Shown: positions 27,025 to 36,434, numbered from the stretch's first letter. The stretch is 64,000 nucleotides of DNA from Enterococcus dongliensis (GCF_005405225.1 NZ_BJDQ01000005.1:62001-126000), one strand, 5' to 3'. Notes: a model not told the origin generated them from the letters alone. Program-made: numbers and translations.

Positions 27025-27694
27025 GTGACTCCCTCACTTTCTGATAAATATTATTAAGTTTGTTTGCATCAAGATCAGCAAAAGTCGCTACGATCGTATC
27101 TGCAAAAGTCAAATCTTGTTTAGGAAACGCCGGATTAGCATAACCCACACAAACCATATCGGCATTTCGTACTGCTCCTGTACCATTTTTAGTATCTTCA
27201 ATCCCCAGACAATTTTCAGGAGCGACACCTAATCGTTTAGCTGCTGCTAAATATACGTCTGGTGCTGGTTTTGAATGTGTCACTTCTTCGGTACTGACGA
27301 CTTCTGAAAAATAATCTGCCAAACCAATCGTTTCTAAATTTTCTTTGATCTCTACTAACGAAGACGATGATGCCACTGCTAATTTTAAGCCTCCTTCATG
27401 TAATCGCTTAACAAAGTCCTGCACATGAGGGATTACTTTGATTCCATTTTGTTTGATCAACGCTTGACGCAAAGATGTCATTTGTTCAACATATTCCGGT
27501 ACCGATAAAGGCAATGAGAATTCTTGTTTCATTTGTTCCCACATATACTCACTCGTTGTGCCCATAAATTGAAAATGATAGCTCTCTTCTACTTCGTGAC
27601 CTGCTTCTTTTAACATCTGTGATTTACTTTGAAAGTACGTGTATTCTGAATCGACCAACACGCCATCCATATCAAAAATAATTGCTTCTAACAT
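27017..27694 (-). CDS. HAD-family phosphatase/phosphomutase (beta-phosphoglucomutase-like)
   Basis: A 225-residue HAD hydrolase. Motif I is FDMDGVLVDSE (residues 6-16) with the nucleophile Asp and the Asp acid-base two residues on; motif II is the Ser in VASSSS, motif III the Lys in SKPAPDVYL and motif IV GIEDTKNG. A helical cap follows motif I. This is the beta-phosphoglucomutase/sugar-phosphatase subgroup. The ATG at 27694 has GGAGG at six bases; the open frame upstream is ignored. Substrate is unknown. Confidence 0.85.
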   Translation of the reverse strand: MLEAIIFDMDGVLVDSEYTYFQSKSQMLKEAGHEVEESYHFQFMGTTSEYMWEQMKQEFSLPLSVPEYVEQMTSLRQALIKQNGIKVIPHVQDFVKRLHEGGLKLAVASSSSLVEIKENLETIGLADYFSEVVSTEEVTHSKPAPDVYLAAAKRLGVAPENCLGIEDTKNGTGAVRNADMVCVGYANPAFPKQDLTFADTIVATFADLDANKLNNIYQKVRESHA

Positions 27695-27805
27695 AAAGAT
27701 CCTCCATACAAGTATCTGCTTAGACTCTACCACAGAACCAAAAAAGTGCATAGGTCTATTCTATAAAAAATCTGCACTAACCTGCTGAATTTTCTATTCT
27801 CTTAT

Positions 27806-27840
27806 AAAAAAACTGCGACAGATCAGTGTCACAGTTTTTA
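27806..27840 (-). terminator. Terminator after the TMEM175-like gene
   Basis: Stem AAAACTG.GACA / TGTC.CAGTTTT with one G-T pair and a loop of six, followed by seven T on the minus strand. Confidence 0.75.
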
Positions 27841-27852
27841 GAATTAATCTAT

Positions 27853-28425
27853 TTATAAAGTCTTTTCAATTGATTTTTCTGGAATAAACCACATCAACAA
27901 AATCAAAGCATTGACAATTAATACAGCAATCGGTGCGATTAATTTCCCTAAAATCAAGGCCACGATAGTTAGACCAATCGATAAGTACAATTTAGGATAA
28001 TATCGGAACATCTGTCCAATCTGAGAATCTATTCCGTTTGCTCGAACCAATGCTCGTACTAACAAATAATAAGCAAAGTCCGTCCCTAAAATAATCGAGC
28101 CATACAAAGCTTGCGGCGGCCAATCAAAGGGATAATTTCCCACCCAAGCAGTAGCATAAGGAAACAAGGTCATCATCAAAATCAAAAAATTGTTTGCCCA
28201 CAACACCCAGCCATCCACTTTTTTTACTAAATGAAAGAGGTGGTGATGATTGTTCCAATAAATCGCTAGGCTGACAAAACTGATCAAATAAACAATAAAT
28301 TTATGTTTCATAACTAAAAAAGCTGACCAATCAGCTGAACTTGGTTCATGCAATTCTAAAACGAGCAATGTCATGATGATTGCAATAACTGCATCGGTGA
28401 ACGCCTCAATTCGTGATTTCGACAT
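27853..28425 (-). CDS. TMEM175-family (DUF1211) integral membrane protein, putative potassium channel
   Basis: A 190-residue membrane protein with about six hydrophobic helices. The first carries RIEAFTDAVIAIIMTLLVLE, the family's F(S/T)D signature that lines the pore in bacterial TMEM175 potassium channels; NNHHHLFH follows helix 3. The ATG at 28425 is preceded by AGGAG; two upstream in-frame ATGs lack a site. It is a single-gene unit upstream of its own terminator. Confidence 0.82.
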   Translation of the reverse strand: MSKSRIEAFTDAVIAIIMTLLVLELHEPSSADWSAFLVMKHKFIVYLISFVSLAIYWNNHHHLFHLVKKVDGWVLWANNFLILMMTLFPYATAWVGNYPFDWPPQALYGSIILGTDFAYYLLVRALVRANGIDSQIGQMFRYYPKLYLSIGLTIVALILGKLIAPIAVLIVNALILLMWFIPEKSIEKTL

Positions 28426-28679
28426 TTTTTTCTCCTGACTTTCCATTATTACTAATAAAAAATAAGCTTTTCCGTTGTCTTTATTAAACAAAAAAATACA
28501 TGAAATATCAAGAATAACAGCGCTACTTGCACATATTCATCTATTTTTTCATAGATTAATAACTTTAGTCATTAAACTTGGTAAAGGCCTATCATAAATA
28601 CGTCTTAAGTTGGACGTAAAAGGAAAAGTAATTTGCTAAACTAAATTCAAATAAAACAGATGGAAAGAAGGACATTAAA

Positions 28680-28874
28680 ATGATGAAAGAGTATCCTATA
28701 GTTGTACGTATCTTAGCTGTTATCGGTCTTTTTTTAGTTGGTAGTTTACTTTTGAGTATCGTCGGCCCGATTTTTGCAGGCTTGATCAAATTATTCTTTA
28801 AAATTGCTATCCCACTAGCCTTGGCTTATCTTTTGGTCAACTGGCTAACAAAACGACGTGGTCAGACTTATTAA
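28680..28874 (+). CDS. Small membrane protein of unknown function
   Basis: Sixty-four residues with two hydrophobic stretches (about 8-32 and 37-54) and a basic C-terminus (NWLTKRRGQTY). GAAGGA lies before tandem ATGs at 28680/28683. It lies on the plus strand against the local trend, is followed by a strong terminator and so forms its own transcription unit. I do not recognise the family. Confidence 0.6.
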   Translation: MMKEYPIVVRILAVIGLFLVGSLLLSIVGPIFAGLIKLFFKIAIPLALAYLLVNWLTKRRGQTY

Positions 28875-28883
28875 TCTGCAACT

Positions 28884-28934
28884 AAAAAAATCGTAGCAAG
28901 CACTCGGTAACTACCGATCTTCTACGATTTTTTT
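28884..28934. terminator. Bidirectional terminator
   Basis: Outer stem AAAAAAATCGTAG / CTACGATTTTTTT with an inner CGGTA/TACCG hairpin, between the convergent small membrane protein and ZIP transporter genes. Confidence 0.85.
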
Positions 28935-28951
28935 ATTGAATTCGTTTATCT

Positions 28952-29770
28952 CTATCCTAATGCAACATCTAGAATCATCATAATGATAAAACCTGTCATA
29001 GCTCCAAACACACCGTAATGATGCTTGCTATCTGTTGTTGCTTGCGCTTCAGGGATCAATTCTTCTACTACAACATAAATCATAGCTCCTGCAGCAAACG
29101 ATAAGGCATACGGTAATAAAGGTTCGACGCTAGTGACTAACAACGCTCCGATTACCGCGGCAATCGGTTCCACCAGACCAGAAGCCTGTCCATAAAGAAA
29201 AGATTTTGTACGGCTCAATCCTTCTTGACGCAAAGGAATCGAGACTGCCGCACCTTCTGGAAAATTTTGGATTCCAATCCCTAATGAAACAGAAATCGCT
29301 GCCAAAACTGCTACTGCAGGATTCGCTGCTTCATTTGCAGCACCAAAGGCTACTCCTACTGCCAATCCTTCTGGGATATTGTGCAAGGTAATTGAGAACA
29401 CGAGCAAAATCGTCCGTTTCAAATGACTGGGTAGTCCTTCTTTTTCTTTATTTGGTCCAAAGTGCATATGAGGGATTGTTTTATCAGCGATATATAAAAA
29501 TAATCCTCCTAATCCAAATCCTAAACTAACCACTAGCCAAGGAATCGAGCCATTTTTTTCAGCCGCTGCAATCGCAGGATCCAGTAATGACCAAAAACTA
29601 GCCGCGATCATCACACCTGAAGCAAAACCCAACATCAAATTTAATACATTGCGATTAATTTTTTTAAAAAAGAAAACTAACGCGGCACCTAATGCCGTCA
29701 TCCCCCAGGTAAACAGTGTACCCACTAATGCTTGTTGCCAAGTCGCTAAACTTAATAACCATCCAATCAT
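28952..29770 (-). CDS. ZIP-family divalent metal transporter
   Basis: A 272-residue ZIP transporter of the GufA branch with about eight hydrophobic helices. The metal-binding helices are visible as HNIPEGLAVG (helix IV) and QNFPEGAAVS (helix V), and a metal-binding loop IPHMHFGPNKE follows helix III. It imports zinc or a similar divalent metal. The upstream region shared with pyruvate oxidase contains a short palindrome that may be a metal-responsive operator. Confidence 0.88.
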   Translation of the reverse strand: MIGWLLSLATWQQALVGTLFTWGMTALGAALVFFFKKINRNVLNLMLGFASGVMIAASFWSLLDPAIAAAEKNGSIPWLVVSLGFGLGGLFLYIADKTIPHMHFGPNKEKEGLPSHLKRTILLVFSITLHNIPEGLAVGVAFGAANEAANPAVAVLAAISVSLGIGIQNFPEGAAVSIPLRQEGLSRTKSFLYGQASGLVEPIAAVIGALLVTSVEPLLPYALSFAAGAMIYVVVEELIPEAQATTDSKHHYGVFGAMTGFIIMMILDVALG

Positions 29771-29956
29771 AACATCCTCCTAAATCTCATTATTCGTATA
29801 AAAATAAATCTAATGATCCTACTCGCTAGAAAATTCATTAATTAGTTGATTCCAAAAATCACTAAGTATTTTTCTCTACTTTTAAAAAATGCTTGATCGA
29901 ATTGGTCTCATTTTTATTATTGAAACCGTTTATTCATATTAACTTTAGCATATTTT

Positions 29957-29966
29957 AGGTATACCT
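29957..29966. promoter_or_regulatory. Palindrome AGGTATACCT between ZIP transporter and pyruvate oxidase
   Basis: A 10-bp perfect palindrome inside TTTTAGGTATACCTGTAAA, in the 291-bp divergent region. The AGG/CCT arms recall operators of DtxR/MntR-type metal regulators. It is 28 bp upstream of the pyruvate oxidase -35 box. The assignment is tentative. Confidence 0.4.
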
Positions 29967-29993
29967 GTAAACTTTTTTCCTAAGACACTTTCT

Positions 29994-30022
29994 TTGCCGG
30001 TTTTTTTAAGGCACGTTATACT
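29994..30022 (+). promoter_or_regulatory. Promoter of pyruvate oxidase gene
   Basis: TTGCCG, 17 bp, TATACT; a sigma-A type promoter 40 bp before the ATG at 30062. Confidence 0.65.
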
Positions 30023-30061
30023 TTTTAGTAGGAACCTTACAAATGAAAGTGAGTGAAGAGA

Positions 30062-31783
30062 ATGGCAAAAATCAATGCAGGCGTTGCGATGGTCAAAGTA
30101 TTAGAGGCTTGGGGCATCGACCATATTTATGGTATTCCCGGCGGTTCCTTCAATTCGACAATGGATGCTTTGTATCATGAACGCGAGTCGATCAAATACA
30201 TCCAAGTTCGTCATGAAGAAGCCGGTGCTCTTGCTGCTGCAGCTGATGCAAAACTAACTGGTAAAGTAGGCGCTGTCTTTGGTTCGGCAGGTCCTGGCGC
30301 TAGTCACTTAATCAATGGACTCTATGATGCACAGATGGATCATGTTCCCCTTTTAGCTTTATTAGGACAGGTCGCTTCGACTGCCATGAACTATGACGCT
30401 TTTCAAGAGTTAAATGAAAATCCCATGTTCGCAGATGTCAGCGTTTATAACCGTACGGTGATGACGCCTGAAAGTTTGCCACATGTGATAGATGAAGCCA
30501 TCAAAGCGGCTTATCAGCAAAAAGGTGTCGCTGTCGTTACCATCCCGGTTGATTTTGGTTTTACTGAAATTGAAGAACAAGATATTACAACGGCAAAAAA
30601 TCATAAGACCGGTGTCTTGCTCCCAGACGAAGCAGACATCCAAGCGGCCTTACCTTTGATCGAAGCGGCGAAACGTCCAGTACTTTACGTCGGTCAAGGA
30701 GTCCGCGGCGGTTTTGATGCTGTTAAATCTTTTTCTGAACATTTTTCAATGCCAATCGCTGCCGCAGTTTTAGCTAAGGGTATCATCCCTGATCTATATG
30801 AGAACTTTTTAGGTTTTGCAGCACGTGTAGCAACTAAACCTGCAAATGAAGCGTTAGCTGAGGCTGATTTGATCGTATTTGTCGGCAGCGATTTCCCATT
30901 TGGTCGTTCTTTCTTTAACCCAGAGGCAAAGTTTATTCAAGTAGATATTGATGCCGCTAAGTTTGGACGACGCCACCACGCAGATTATTCTATTTTAGGT
31001 GATGCTGCTACGACTCTTCGCCGCTGGGCTGAACTTGGTGAGAAACGTCCCGCAGATGACTGGTTACGAGCAAATCAAGCAAATATCCGTAACTGGCACG
31101 CATGGCGGAAGAGTTTTTACCACGATGAATCAACACCTCTTCGTGCAGAACCTGTCTTTAAAGAAGTCAATCGTATCGCTGAAAAAGATGCTGTTTACGT
31201 TGCCGATGTTGGAAATGTCACATTGAATGCAATCCGTCATTTAGAGATGAACGGCGAACAACGTTTTACAACTTCTGGCTGGTTTGCGACAATGGGTAAT
31301 GGCGTGCCAGGTGGAATCGCAGCGCAATTAACTTTTCCTGACAAGCAAATTTTTACATTTAGCGGCGATGGCGGTTTTGCCATGCAAATGCAAGACATCA
31401 TTACACAAGTAAAATATAAGTTGCCAGTTATCAACGTGGTTTTTTCTAATAATGCCTTTGGTTTTATTGAAGCCGAACAAGAAGATACTGAACAACAAAA
31501 ATTTGGGGTCTTCCTTGAAGGTGCAGACTTTGGTAAGGTTGGTGAAGCCCTTGGTGCTGATGGCTTCACAATTACAGAATACAGCCAATTAGAACCTGCC
31601 TTTACTGCTGCTAAAGCAAGTAATCGCCCTGTTGTAATCGATATCAAAATCAAAGACGAACGACCATTGCCTGTTGAAGCACTAGAATTAGAGCCTGAAA
31701 AGTTCTCGAAGGAACAAATCCAGACATTTAAAGAAAAATATCATGTCCATGATATGCCAACTTTACGAGAGCTGTTGAACTAA
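30062..31783 (+). CDS. spxB: Pyruvate oxidase (thiamine diphosphate/FAD)
   Basis: A 573-residue TPP enzyme of the POX family. The N-terminal Glu of the TPP site is in VRHEEAGAL, the central domain has FAD/ubiquinone-type features, and the C-terminal TPP motif starts GDGGFAMQMQD and continues to FSNNAFGFI. The close match to lactobacillary and streptococcal enzymes (KINAGVAMVKVLEAWGIDHI) indicates oxygen-dependent conversion of pyruvate and phosphate to acetyl phosphate, CO2 and hydrogen peroxide. The ATG at 30062 is preferred over a GTG nine bases earlier. It lies on the plus strand, opposite to its neighbours, with its own promoter and terminator. Confidence 0.88.
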   Translation: MAKINAGVAMVKVLEAWGIDHIYGIPGGSFNSTMDALYHERESIKYIQVRHEEAGALAAAADAKLTGKVGAVFGSAGPGASHLINGLYDAQMDHVPLLALLGQVASTAMNYDAFQELNENPMFADVSVYNRTVMTPESLPHVIDEAIKAAYQQKGVAVVTIPVDFGFTEIEEQDITTAKNHKTGVLLPDEADIQAALPLIEAAKRPVLYVGQGVRGGFDAVKSFSEHFSMPIAAAVLAKGIIPDLYENFLGFAARVATKPANEALAEADLIVFVGSDFPFGRSFFNPEAKFIQVDIDAAKFGRRHHADYSILGDAATTLRRWAELGEKRPADDWLRANQANIRNWHAWRKSFYHDESTPLRAEPVFKEVNRIAEKDAVYVADVGNVTLNAIRHLEMNGEQRFTTSGWFATMGNGVPGGIAAQLTFPDKQIFTFSGDGGFAMQMQDIITQVKYKLPVINVVFSNNAFGFIEAEQEDTEQQKFGVFLEGADFGKVGEALGADGFTITEYSQLEPAFTAAKASNRPVVIDIKIKDERPLPVEALELEPEKFSKEQIQTFKEKYHVHDMPTLRELLN

Positions 31784-31817
31784 AAAAGAAGCTGCGATGA
31801 GATCGCAGCTTCTTTTT
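31783..31817. terminator. Bidirectional terminator
   Basis: Stem AAAAAGAAGCTGCGAT / ATCGCAGCTTCTTTTT with a three-base loop, between the convergent pyruvate oxidase and EIIA genes. Confidence 0.9.
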
Positions 31818-32193
31818 ACATTCTTCGAATCGTTTGTTTAGCTTCTAATTCTAACTGTTTTGTTAGTTCATTTGCTGATAATTCTCGATTGACCAACGCT
31901 TGTAAGACCATCGGCAAATTCACCCCCGTCACTAAAGATTGTCGTGAATCATGGATTACACAATAACTGGCATAACGAAATGGTGTACCGCCAAACATAT
32001 CGACTAACCAAACGAGTTCATCAACTTTCGTCAATAATTCTTTGGAGAGATTTTCAATCTTTTTTTGTAATCCTGTAGCTCCAGGTTCAATATTTATTGT
32101 TTCCACGCAGCTCTGCTCACCCAAAATAGATTCAGCTGTTTTTAACAGACTGTCCGCTAAATGGTCGTGGGTCGCGATAACTATCCCGATCAT
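31816..32193 (-). CDS. Orphan mannose-family PTS EIIA protein
   Basis: A 125-residue EIIA-Man domain protein with phospho-histidine His9 in IVIATHDHLADSLL, plus family motifs SILGEQ and LVDMFGGTPF. No EIIB, EIIC or EIID gene is nearby, so it is either a shared phosphodonor or a regulatory EIIA. A short divergent region separates it from the ABC-F gene. Confidence 0.85.
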   Translation of the reverse strand: MIGIVIATHDHLADSLLKTAESILGEQSCVETINIEPGATGLQKKIENLSKELLTKVDELVWLVDMFGGTPFRYASYCVIHDSRQSLVTGVNLPMVLQALVNRELSANELTKQLELEAKQTIRRM

Positions 32194-32259
32194 ACTGACA
32201 CATCCCTTCAGTTCCCCAGTCTATCCTATTTTAAACTGCAAGTAAATTCTTAAGGAAGC

Positions 32260-32288
32260 TTGAAACTTCAGATGTTCCCCGATATAAT
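32260..32288 (+). promoter_or_regulatory. Promoter of the ABC-F gene
   Basis: TTGAAA (32260-32265), 17 bp, TATAAT (32283-32288). It sits inside the upstream extension of the open frame, which supports the later TTG start at 32332. Confidence 0.75.
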
Positions 32289-32331
32289 GCAAAGAGGCCT
32301 TACGCCAATACTGATAAAGCGAGGAAAATCA

Positions 32332-33951
32332 TTGATTACAGTAAGTGACGTTAGTTTACAGTTCCCTGACCGTAAATTATTTGATGACGTAAATATTAAA
32401 TTCACTCCCGGCAATTGTTACGGGTTGATTGGTGCAAATGGTGCCGGAAAATCAACTTTTCTTAAGATCTTAGCAGGTGATATTCAACCATCTACTGGCT
32501 CAGTTACTCTGGGGCCTAATGAGCGAATGGCTGTTTTGAAACAAAATCATTTTGACTTTGAAGACTATACTGTTCTTGAGACGGTCATCATGGGCCATCA
32601 ACGTTTATACCAAGTCATGCAAGAAAAAGACGCCATTTATATGAAGGAAGATTTTTCCGATGAAGATGGTATTCGTGCGGCAGAATTAGAAGGTGAATTT
32701 GCTGAACTTGATGGTTGGGAAGCAGAACCTGAAGCAGCAGTTCTATTACAGGGCTTAAATATCCCTGAAGATTTGCACCAACAAAAAATGGGCGAATTGA
32801 CTGCCGGTCAAAAAATCAAAGTACTTTTGGCACAATCGCTTTTTGGTAAACCGGATGTCTTATTATTAGACGAACCGACAAACGGATTGGATATCCAATC
32901 CATCAACTGGTTAGAAGAATTCTTAATCAACTTTGAAAACACCGTGATTGTCGTATCCCATGACCGTCACTTCTTGAACAAAGTATGTACCCATATGGCC
33001 GATCTTGATTTCGGTAAAATTAAATTATATGTCGGTAACTATGATTTTTGGTTGGAATCAAGCCAATTGGCTGCAAAATTACAGTCACAACAAAATGCCA
33101 AAAAAGAAGAACAGATCAAAGAATTACAAGATTTTATCGCTCGTTTCAGCGCTAACGCATCAAAATCAAAACAAGCGACTTCTCGAAAAAAAATGTTGGA
33201 TAAAATCACACTTGATGATATTCAACCTTCTTCACGCCGTTACCCATTCGTTCAATTCAAACCAGAACGAGAAATCGGAAACGACTTGTTGCAAGTTGAC
33301 AATGTCAGTGTGACGATTGATGGAAAGAAAATTCTTGATAACATCTCATTTACTTTAAATCGTGATGATAAAGTGGCTTTCATCGCTGAAAGCGACTTAG
33401 TGACAACGACTTTATTTAAAGTTATCATGGGAGATCTTGAGCCGGATACTGGTACGATTCGTTGGGGAGTAACAACAAGCCAAGCATATCTGCCAAAAGA
33501 TACGACTAAAGAGTTTGATAATAATCTGCCAATTCTTGACTGGTTGCGTCAATATGCTAGTAAAGAAGAAGATGACAATACTTTCTTACGCAGTTTCTTA
33601 GGCCGGATGTTGTTTTCTGGAGACGAAGTGATGAAACCAGTCAATGTCTTATCTGGTGGTGAAAAAGTTCGTTGTATGTTATCAAAATTGATGCTGTCAA
33701 AATCAAATGTCTTAGTCTTAGATGATCCAACGAATCATTTGGATTTAGAGTCGATCTCAGCTTTGAATGATGGATTGATCGCATATAAAGGTTCGCTTTT
33801 ATTTGCCTCTCATGACCATCAATTTATTCAAACAATCGCTAACCGGATTATCGCCATTTCTGAAAATGGTGTCGTTGACCGTGCCGAAACGACTTATGAT
33901 GAATTCTTGGAAAATCCTGAAGTCCAAAAACAATTAAGCCAACTGTATTAG
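32332..33951 (+). CDS. ABC-F family ATPase (YkpA/YbiT-like)
   Basis: A 539-residue soluble protein with two ATP-binding cassettes in tandem joined by a linker rich in Lys/Gln (about 240-310), the ABC-F ribosome-associated layout. The first cassette has Walker A GANGAGKST, signature-like LTAGQK and Walker B LLLDEPTNGLD; the second has signature LSGGEK and Walker B LVLDDPTNHLD. The second Walker A is degenerate (AFIAESDLVTTTL). The TTG start at 32332 follows GAGGAAA and a promoter. Length and pattern match YkpA-like proteins more than antibiotic-resistance ABC-F proteins. Confidence 0.88.
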   Translation: MITVSDVSLQFPDRKLFDDVNIKFTPGNCYGLIGANGAGKSTFLKILAGDIQPSTGSVTLGPNERMAVLKQNHFDFEDYTVLETVIMGHQRLYQVMQEKDAIYMKEDFSDEDGIRAAELEGEFAELDGWEAEPEAAVLLQGLNIPEDLHQQKMGELTAGQKIKVLLAQSLFGKPDVLLLDEPTNGLDIQSINWLEEFLINFENTVIVVSHDRHFLNKVCTHMADLDFGKIKLYVGNYDFWLESSQLAAKLQSQQNAKKEEQIKELQDFIARFSANASKSKQATSRKKMLDKITLDDIQPSSRRYPFVQFKPEREIGNDLLQVDNVSVTIDGKKILDNISFTLNRDDKVAFIAESDLVTTTLFKVIMGDLEPDTGTIRWGVTTSQAYLPKDTTKEFDNNLPILDWLRQYASKEEDDNTFLRSFLGRMLFSGDEVMKPVNVLSGGEKVRCMLSKLMLSKSNVLVLDDPTNHLDLESISALNDGLIAYKGSLLFASHDHQFIQTIANRIIAISENGVVDRAETTYDEFLENPEVQKQLSQLY

Positions 33952-33957
33952 ACAATA

Positions 33958-33994
33958 AAAAACGAGGAAATCAATTGATTTCCTCGTTTTTTGA
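33958..33994. terminator. Bidirectional terminator
   Basis: Stem AAAACGAGGAAATCA / TGATTTCCTCGTTTT between the convergent ABC-F and DegV genes, flanked by A and T tracts. Confidence 0.9.
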
Positions 33995-34861
33995 TTAACT
34001 TCTTTTTTCACCACGCGTAAAGACTGCGATACAGCCAAGACCTGTATGGCTAGCAATCGTCGTTCCTAATGGAAAGATCCGAACCTCTTTTGGTTGGATG
34101 CTTTCTTCTAAATGACGCTTCACTTCTTCAGCACCTTCTTGATCAGCACTGGTAGTGATAAAAATTGTTTGATTTGCTGGATCTTTCGTTGCTTCACTGA
34201 TTCTATCAGCAACTAATTGCAAGGCTTTTTTACGTCCTCGCACCTTGTCGACATTTTGTAATCTTCCTTCAACATCTACAGTGATGATCGGTTTGATATT
34301 CATCAAACCACCAATTGCAGCACTTGTTTTTGAGATACGACCTCCGCGTTGTAGATGATGAAGATCATTTACAGTCACCCAATGATGATAGGTTAATTTG
34401 TTTTCTTCTAGCCAATCATACAAATCATTCAGAGACATTCCTGCTTGCTGTTTCTGAGCTGCTTCATAGACCATCAGTCCTTCACCGCCGCTGGCAGCCA
34501 AAGAATCTACGACATAGACTTCTGCTGCTGGTAGATCTTCTTTCAAGATCTCCACCGCTTGCATCGCACTTTGATAAGACCCGCTCATACCTGAAGAGAA
34601 ACAAATATACAAAATCGGGATTTTCTTCTCCGCATAGCTACGGAAAAATTCTACATAACGACCAACATTGACTTGCGAAGTTGTTGGCATTGCACCATTT
34701 TTGATTTGTTGATAAAAATCAGCAATTTTAAAATGACGTCCTAAGTCATCGGCAATTTCAGTGCCACCGATTGAGACGTGCATCGAAATAAAATCAACGT
34801 TGTTTTCTTCTAGTATTTCATAAGGCACATCACAACATGAATCTGTCAGAATCTGATACAT
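33995..34861 (-). CDS. DegV family fatty-acid-binding protein
   Basis: A 288-residue DegV protein: N-terminal ILTDSCCDVP, then FSSGMSGSYQSA around the fatty-acid headgroup site and the central LHHLQRGGRIS motif. DegV/FakB proteins present fatty acids to the kinase FakA for incorporation into phospholipid; whether this paralogue does so is inferred from the family. The ATG at 34861 has GGAGG at eight bases; the frame upstream is not used. Confidence 0.88.
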   Translation of the reverse strand: MYQILTDSCCDVPYEILEENNVDFISMHVSIGGTEIADDLGRHFKIADFYQQIKNGAMPTTSQVNVGRYVEFFRSYAEKKIPILYICFSSGMSGSYQSAMQAVEILKEDLPAAEVYVVDSLAASGGEGLMVYEAAQKQQAGMSLNDLYDWLEENKLTYHHWVTVNDLHHLQRGGRISKTSAAIGGLMNIKPIITVDVEGRLQNVDKVRGRKKALQLVADRISEATKDPANQTIFITTSADQEGAEEVKRHLEESIQPKEVRIFPLGTTIASHTGLGCIAVFTRGEKRS

Positions 34862-34935
34862 TTTTAAATCCTCCAAACACCCACTTGATAGTATATTCAT
34901 TTTACTAGATAATTGAGTGCTTGTCTCATATTATG

Positions 34936-36228
34936 TTAGATTTGTGCCCAAACGCTTTCCATAATATTTGTTTGTGTCCGATCTGGCCCAACGGAAAACG
35001 TTGAAATACGAACACCGACAAGTTCAGAAACACGGCGAACATAATTTCTCGCATTTTCTGGTAAGTCTGCTAGATCACGACAACCAGTGATGTCTTCATC
35101 CCAACCAGGTAATTCCTCATAGACTGGTTTACAGCGATTTAATTCTTTCAAGCTTGCTGGATAATGATAGATCAATTCGCCATCTAATTCATAAGCAGTA
35201 CAAATTTTCACTGTTTCTAAACCGCTCAAAACGTCGATTGAATTTAAAGAAAGATTGGTGATACCTGAAACACGTTTAGAATGGCGCATGACAACAGAGT
35301 CAAACCAGCCCACACGTCGTGGACGACCAGTCGTTGTTCCATATTCACGGCCGACTTCACGGATTTGATTTCCTACTTCATCGAATAATTCTGTTGGGAA
35401 CGGACCATCACCAACACGTGACGTATACGCTTTGCATACACCGACAACCTTGTCGATTTTTGCTGGACCCACACCACTACCGATTGTTACACCGCCGGCA
35501 ACTGGATTGGAAGAAGTGACGAATGGATATGTTCCTTGGTCGATGTCTAACATCACGCCTTGTGCGCCTTCGAATAATACACGTTTTCCGTGATCCAACG
35601 CATCGTTCAAGATAACCGATGTATCTGTTACATATTGTTTGATTTGTTGTCCATATTCATAATATTCTTCAAAGATATCGTCAAAATCCAATGCTTCATC
35701 ATCAAACATTTTAACAAATTGGCGATTTTTTTCTTCTAGATTGATTTTTAAACGTTCTTCAAAAATTTCTTTATCTAATAAATCAGCGATTCGGATACCA
35801 ACACGAGCTGCTTTATCCATGTAAGCTGGTCCAATTCCTTTAATCGTTGTACCGATTTTATTTTCGCCTTTGGCATCTTCTTGTAACTGATCCAATTTGA
35901 TATGGTAAGGCAAAATCACATGAGCTCGATCAGAGATTCGTAAATTGTCTGTCACGATTCCACGTTCATGCAAATAAGCTAATTCTGTTACTAATGATTT
36001 TGGATTGACCACCACACCATTTCCAATGACACTGATTTTTTCTTTGTAGAAAATCCCAGAAGGAATCAAGTGTAGCTTATATGTTTCATTGTCAAATTTG
36101 ATTGTATGACCTGCGTTGTCTCCACCTTGGTAGCGAGCAATGACTTCTGCATTCTCACTTAAAAAGTCTGTGATCTTTCCTTTTCCTTCATCGCCCCACT
36201 GCGTCCCTACAACTACTACAGATGACAT
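34936..36228 (-). CDS. purA: Adenylosuccinate synthetase
   Basis: A 430-residue PurA, first committed step from IMP to AMP (GTP-dependent ligation of aspartate). The GTP-binding GDEGKGK loop is at residues 12-18; [30 protein letters not shown] and [13 protein letters not shown] are all conserved, and the length is standard. It lies next to the replicative helicase gene but is separated by a terminator. Confidence 0.97.
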   Translation of the reverse strand: MSSVVVVGTQWGDEGKGKITDFLSENAEVIARYQGGDNAGHTIKFDNETYKLHLIPSGIFYKEKISVIGNGVVVNPKSLVTELAYLHERGIVTDNLRISDRAHVILPYHIKLDQLQEDAKGENKIGTTIKGIGPAYMDKAARVGIRIADLLDKEIFEERLKINLEEKNRQFVKMFDDEALDFDDIFEEYYEYGQQIKQYVTDTSVILNDALDHGKRVLFEGAQGVMLDIDQGTYPFVTSSNPVAGGVTIGSGVGPAKIDKVVGVCKAYTSRVGDGPFPTELFDEVGNQIREVGREYGTTTGRPRRVGWFDSVVMRHSKRVSGITNLSLNSIDVLSGLETVKICTAYELDGELIYHYPASLKELNRCKPVYEELPGWDEDITGCRDLADLPENARNYVRRVSELVGVRISTFSVGPDRTQTNIMESVWAQI

Positions 36229-36407
36229 CTGAACACCTCATTCAATTTTATTTAATCCTGAATCATTGTATCAAGAATAAGCCAATACTTCAACTAAAAT
36301 TCGAATATTAAAATAAAATATACTAAAAAAAAGAGTAAATCACGAACATTATTTTTAGATTATGAAAAAAAACATGCGAACACATAACAACGAGTTTTAA
36401 GAACAAA

Positions 36408-36434
36408 AAAAGCGTAAGTATAAAACTTACGCTA
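36408..36434 (-). terminator. Terminator of the dnaB gene
   Basis: Stem AGCGTAAGT / ACTTACGCT, then a T-run on the minus strand; it includes part of the helicase stop codon. The rest of the 36229-36431 gap is AT-rich with no gene. Confidence 0.82.

Noticed and set aside
32260-32331. Upstream extension of the ABC-F reading frame
   Set aside because: A TTGAAA/TATAAT promoter lies inside it and a TTG with a good ribosome-binding site follows at 32332, giving the usual family length.
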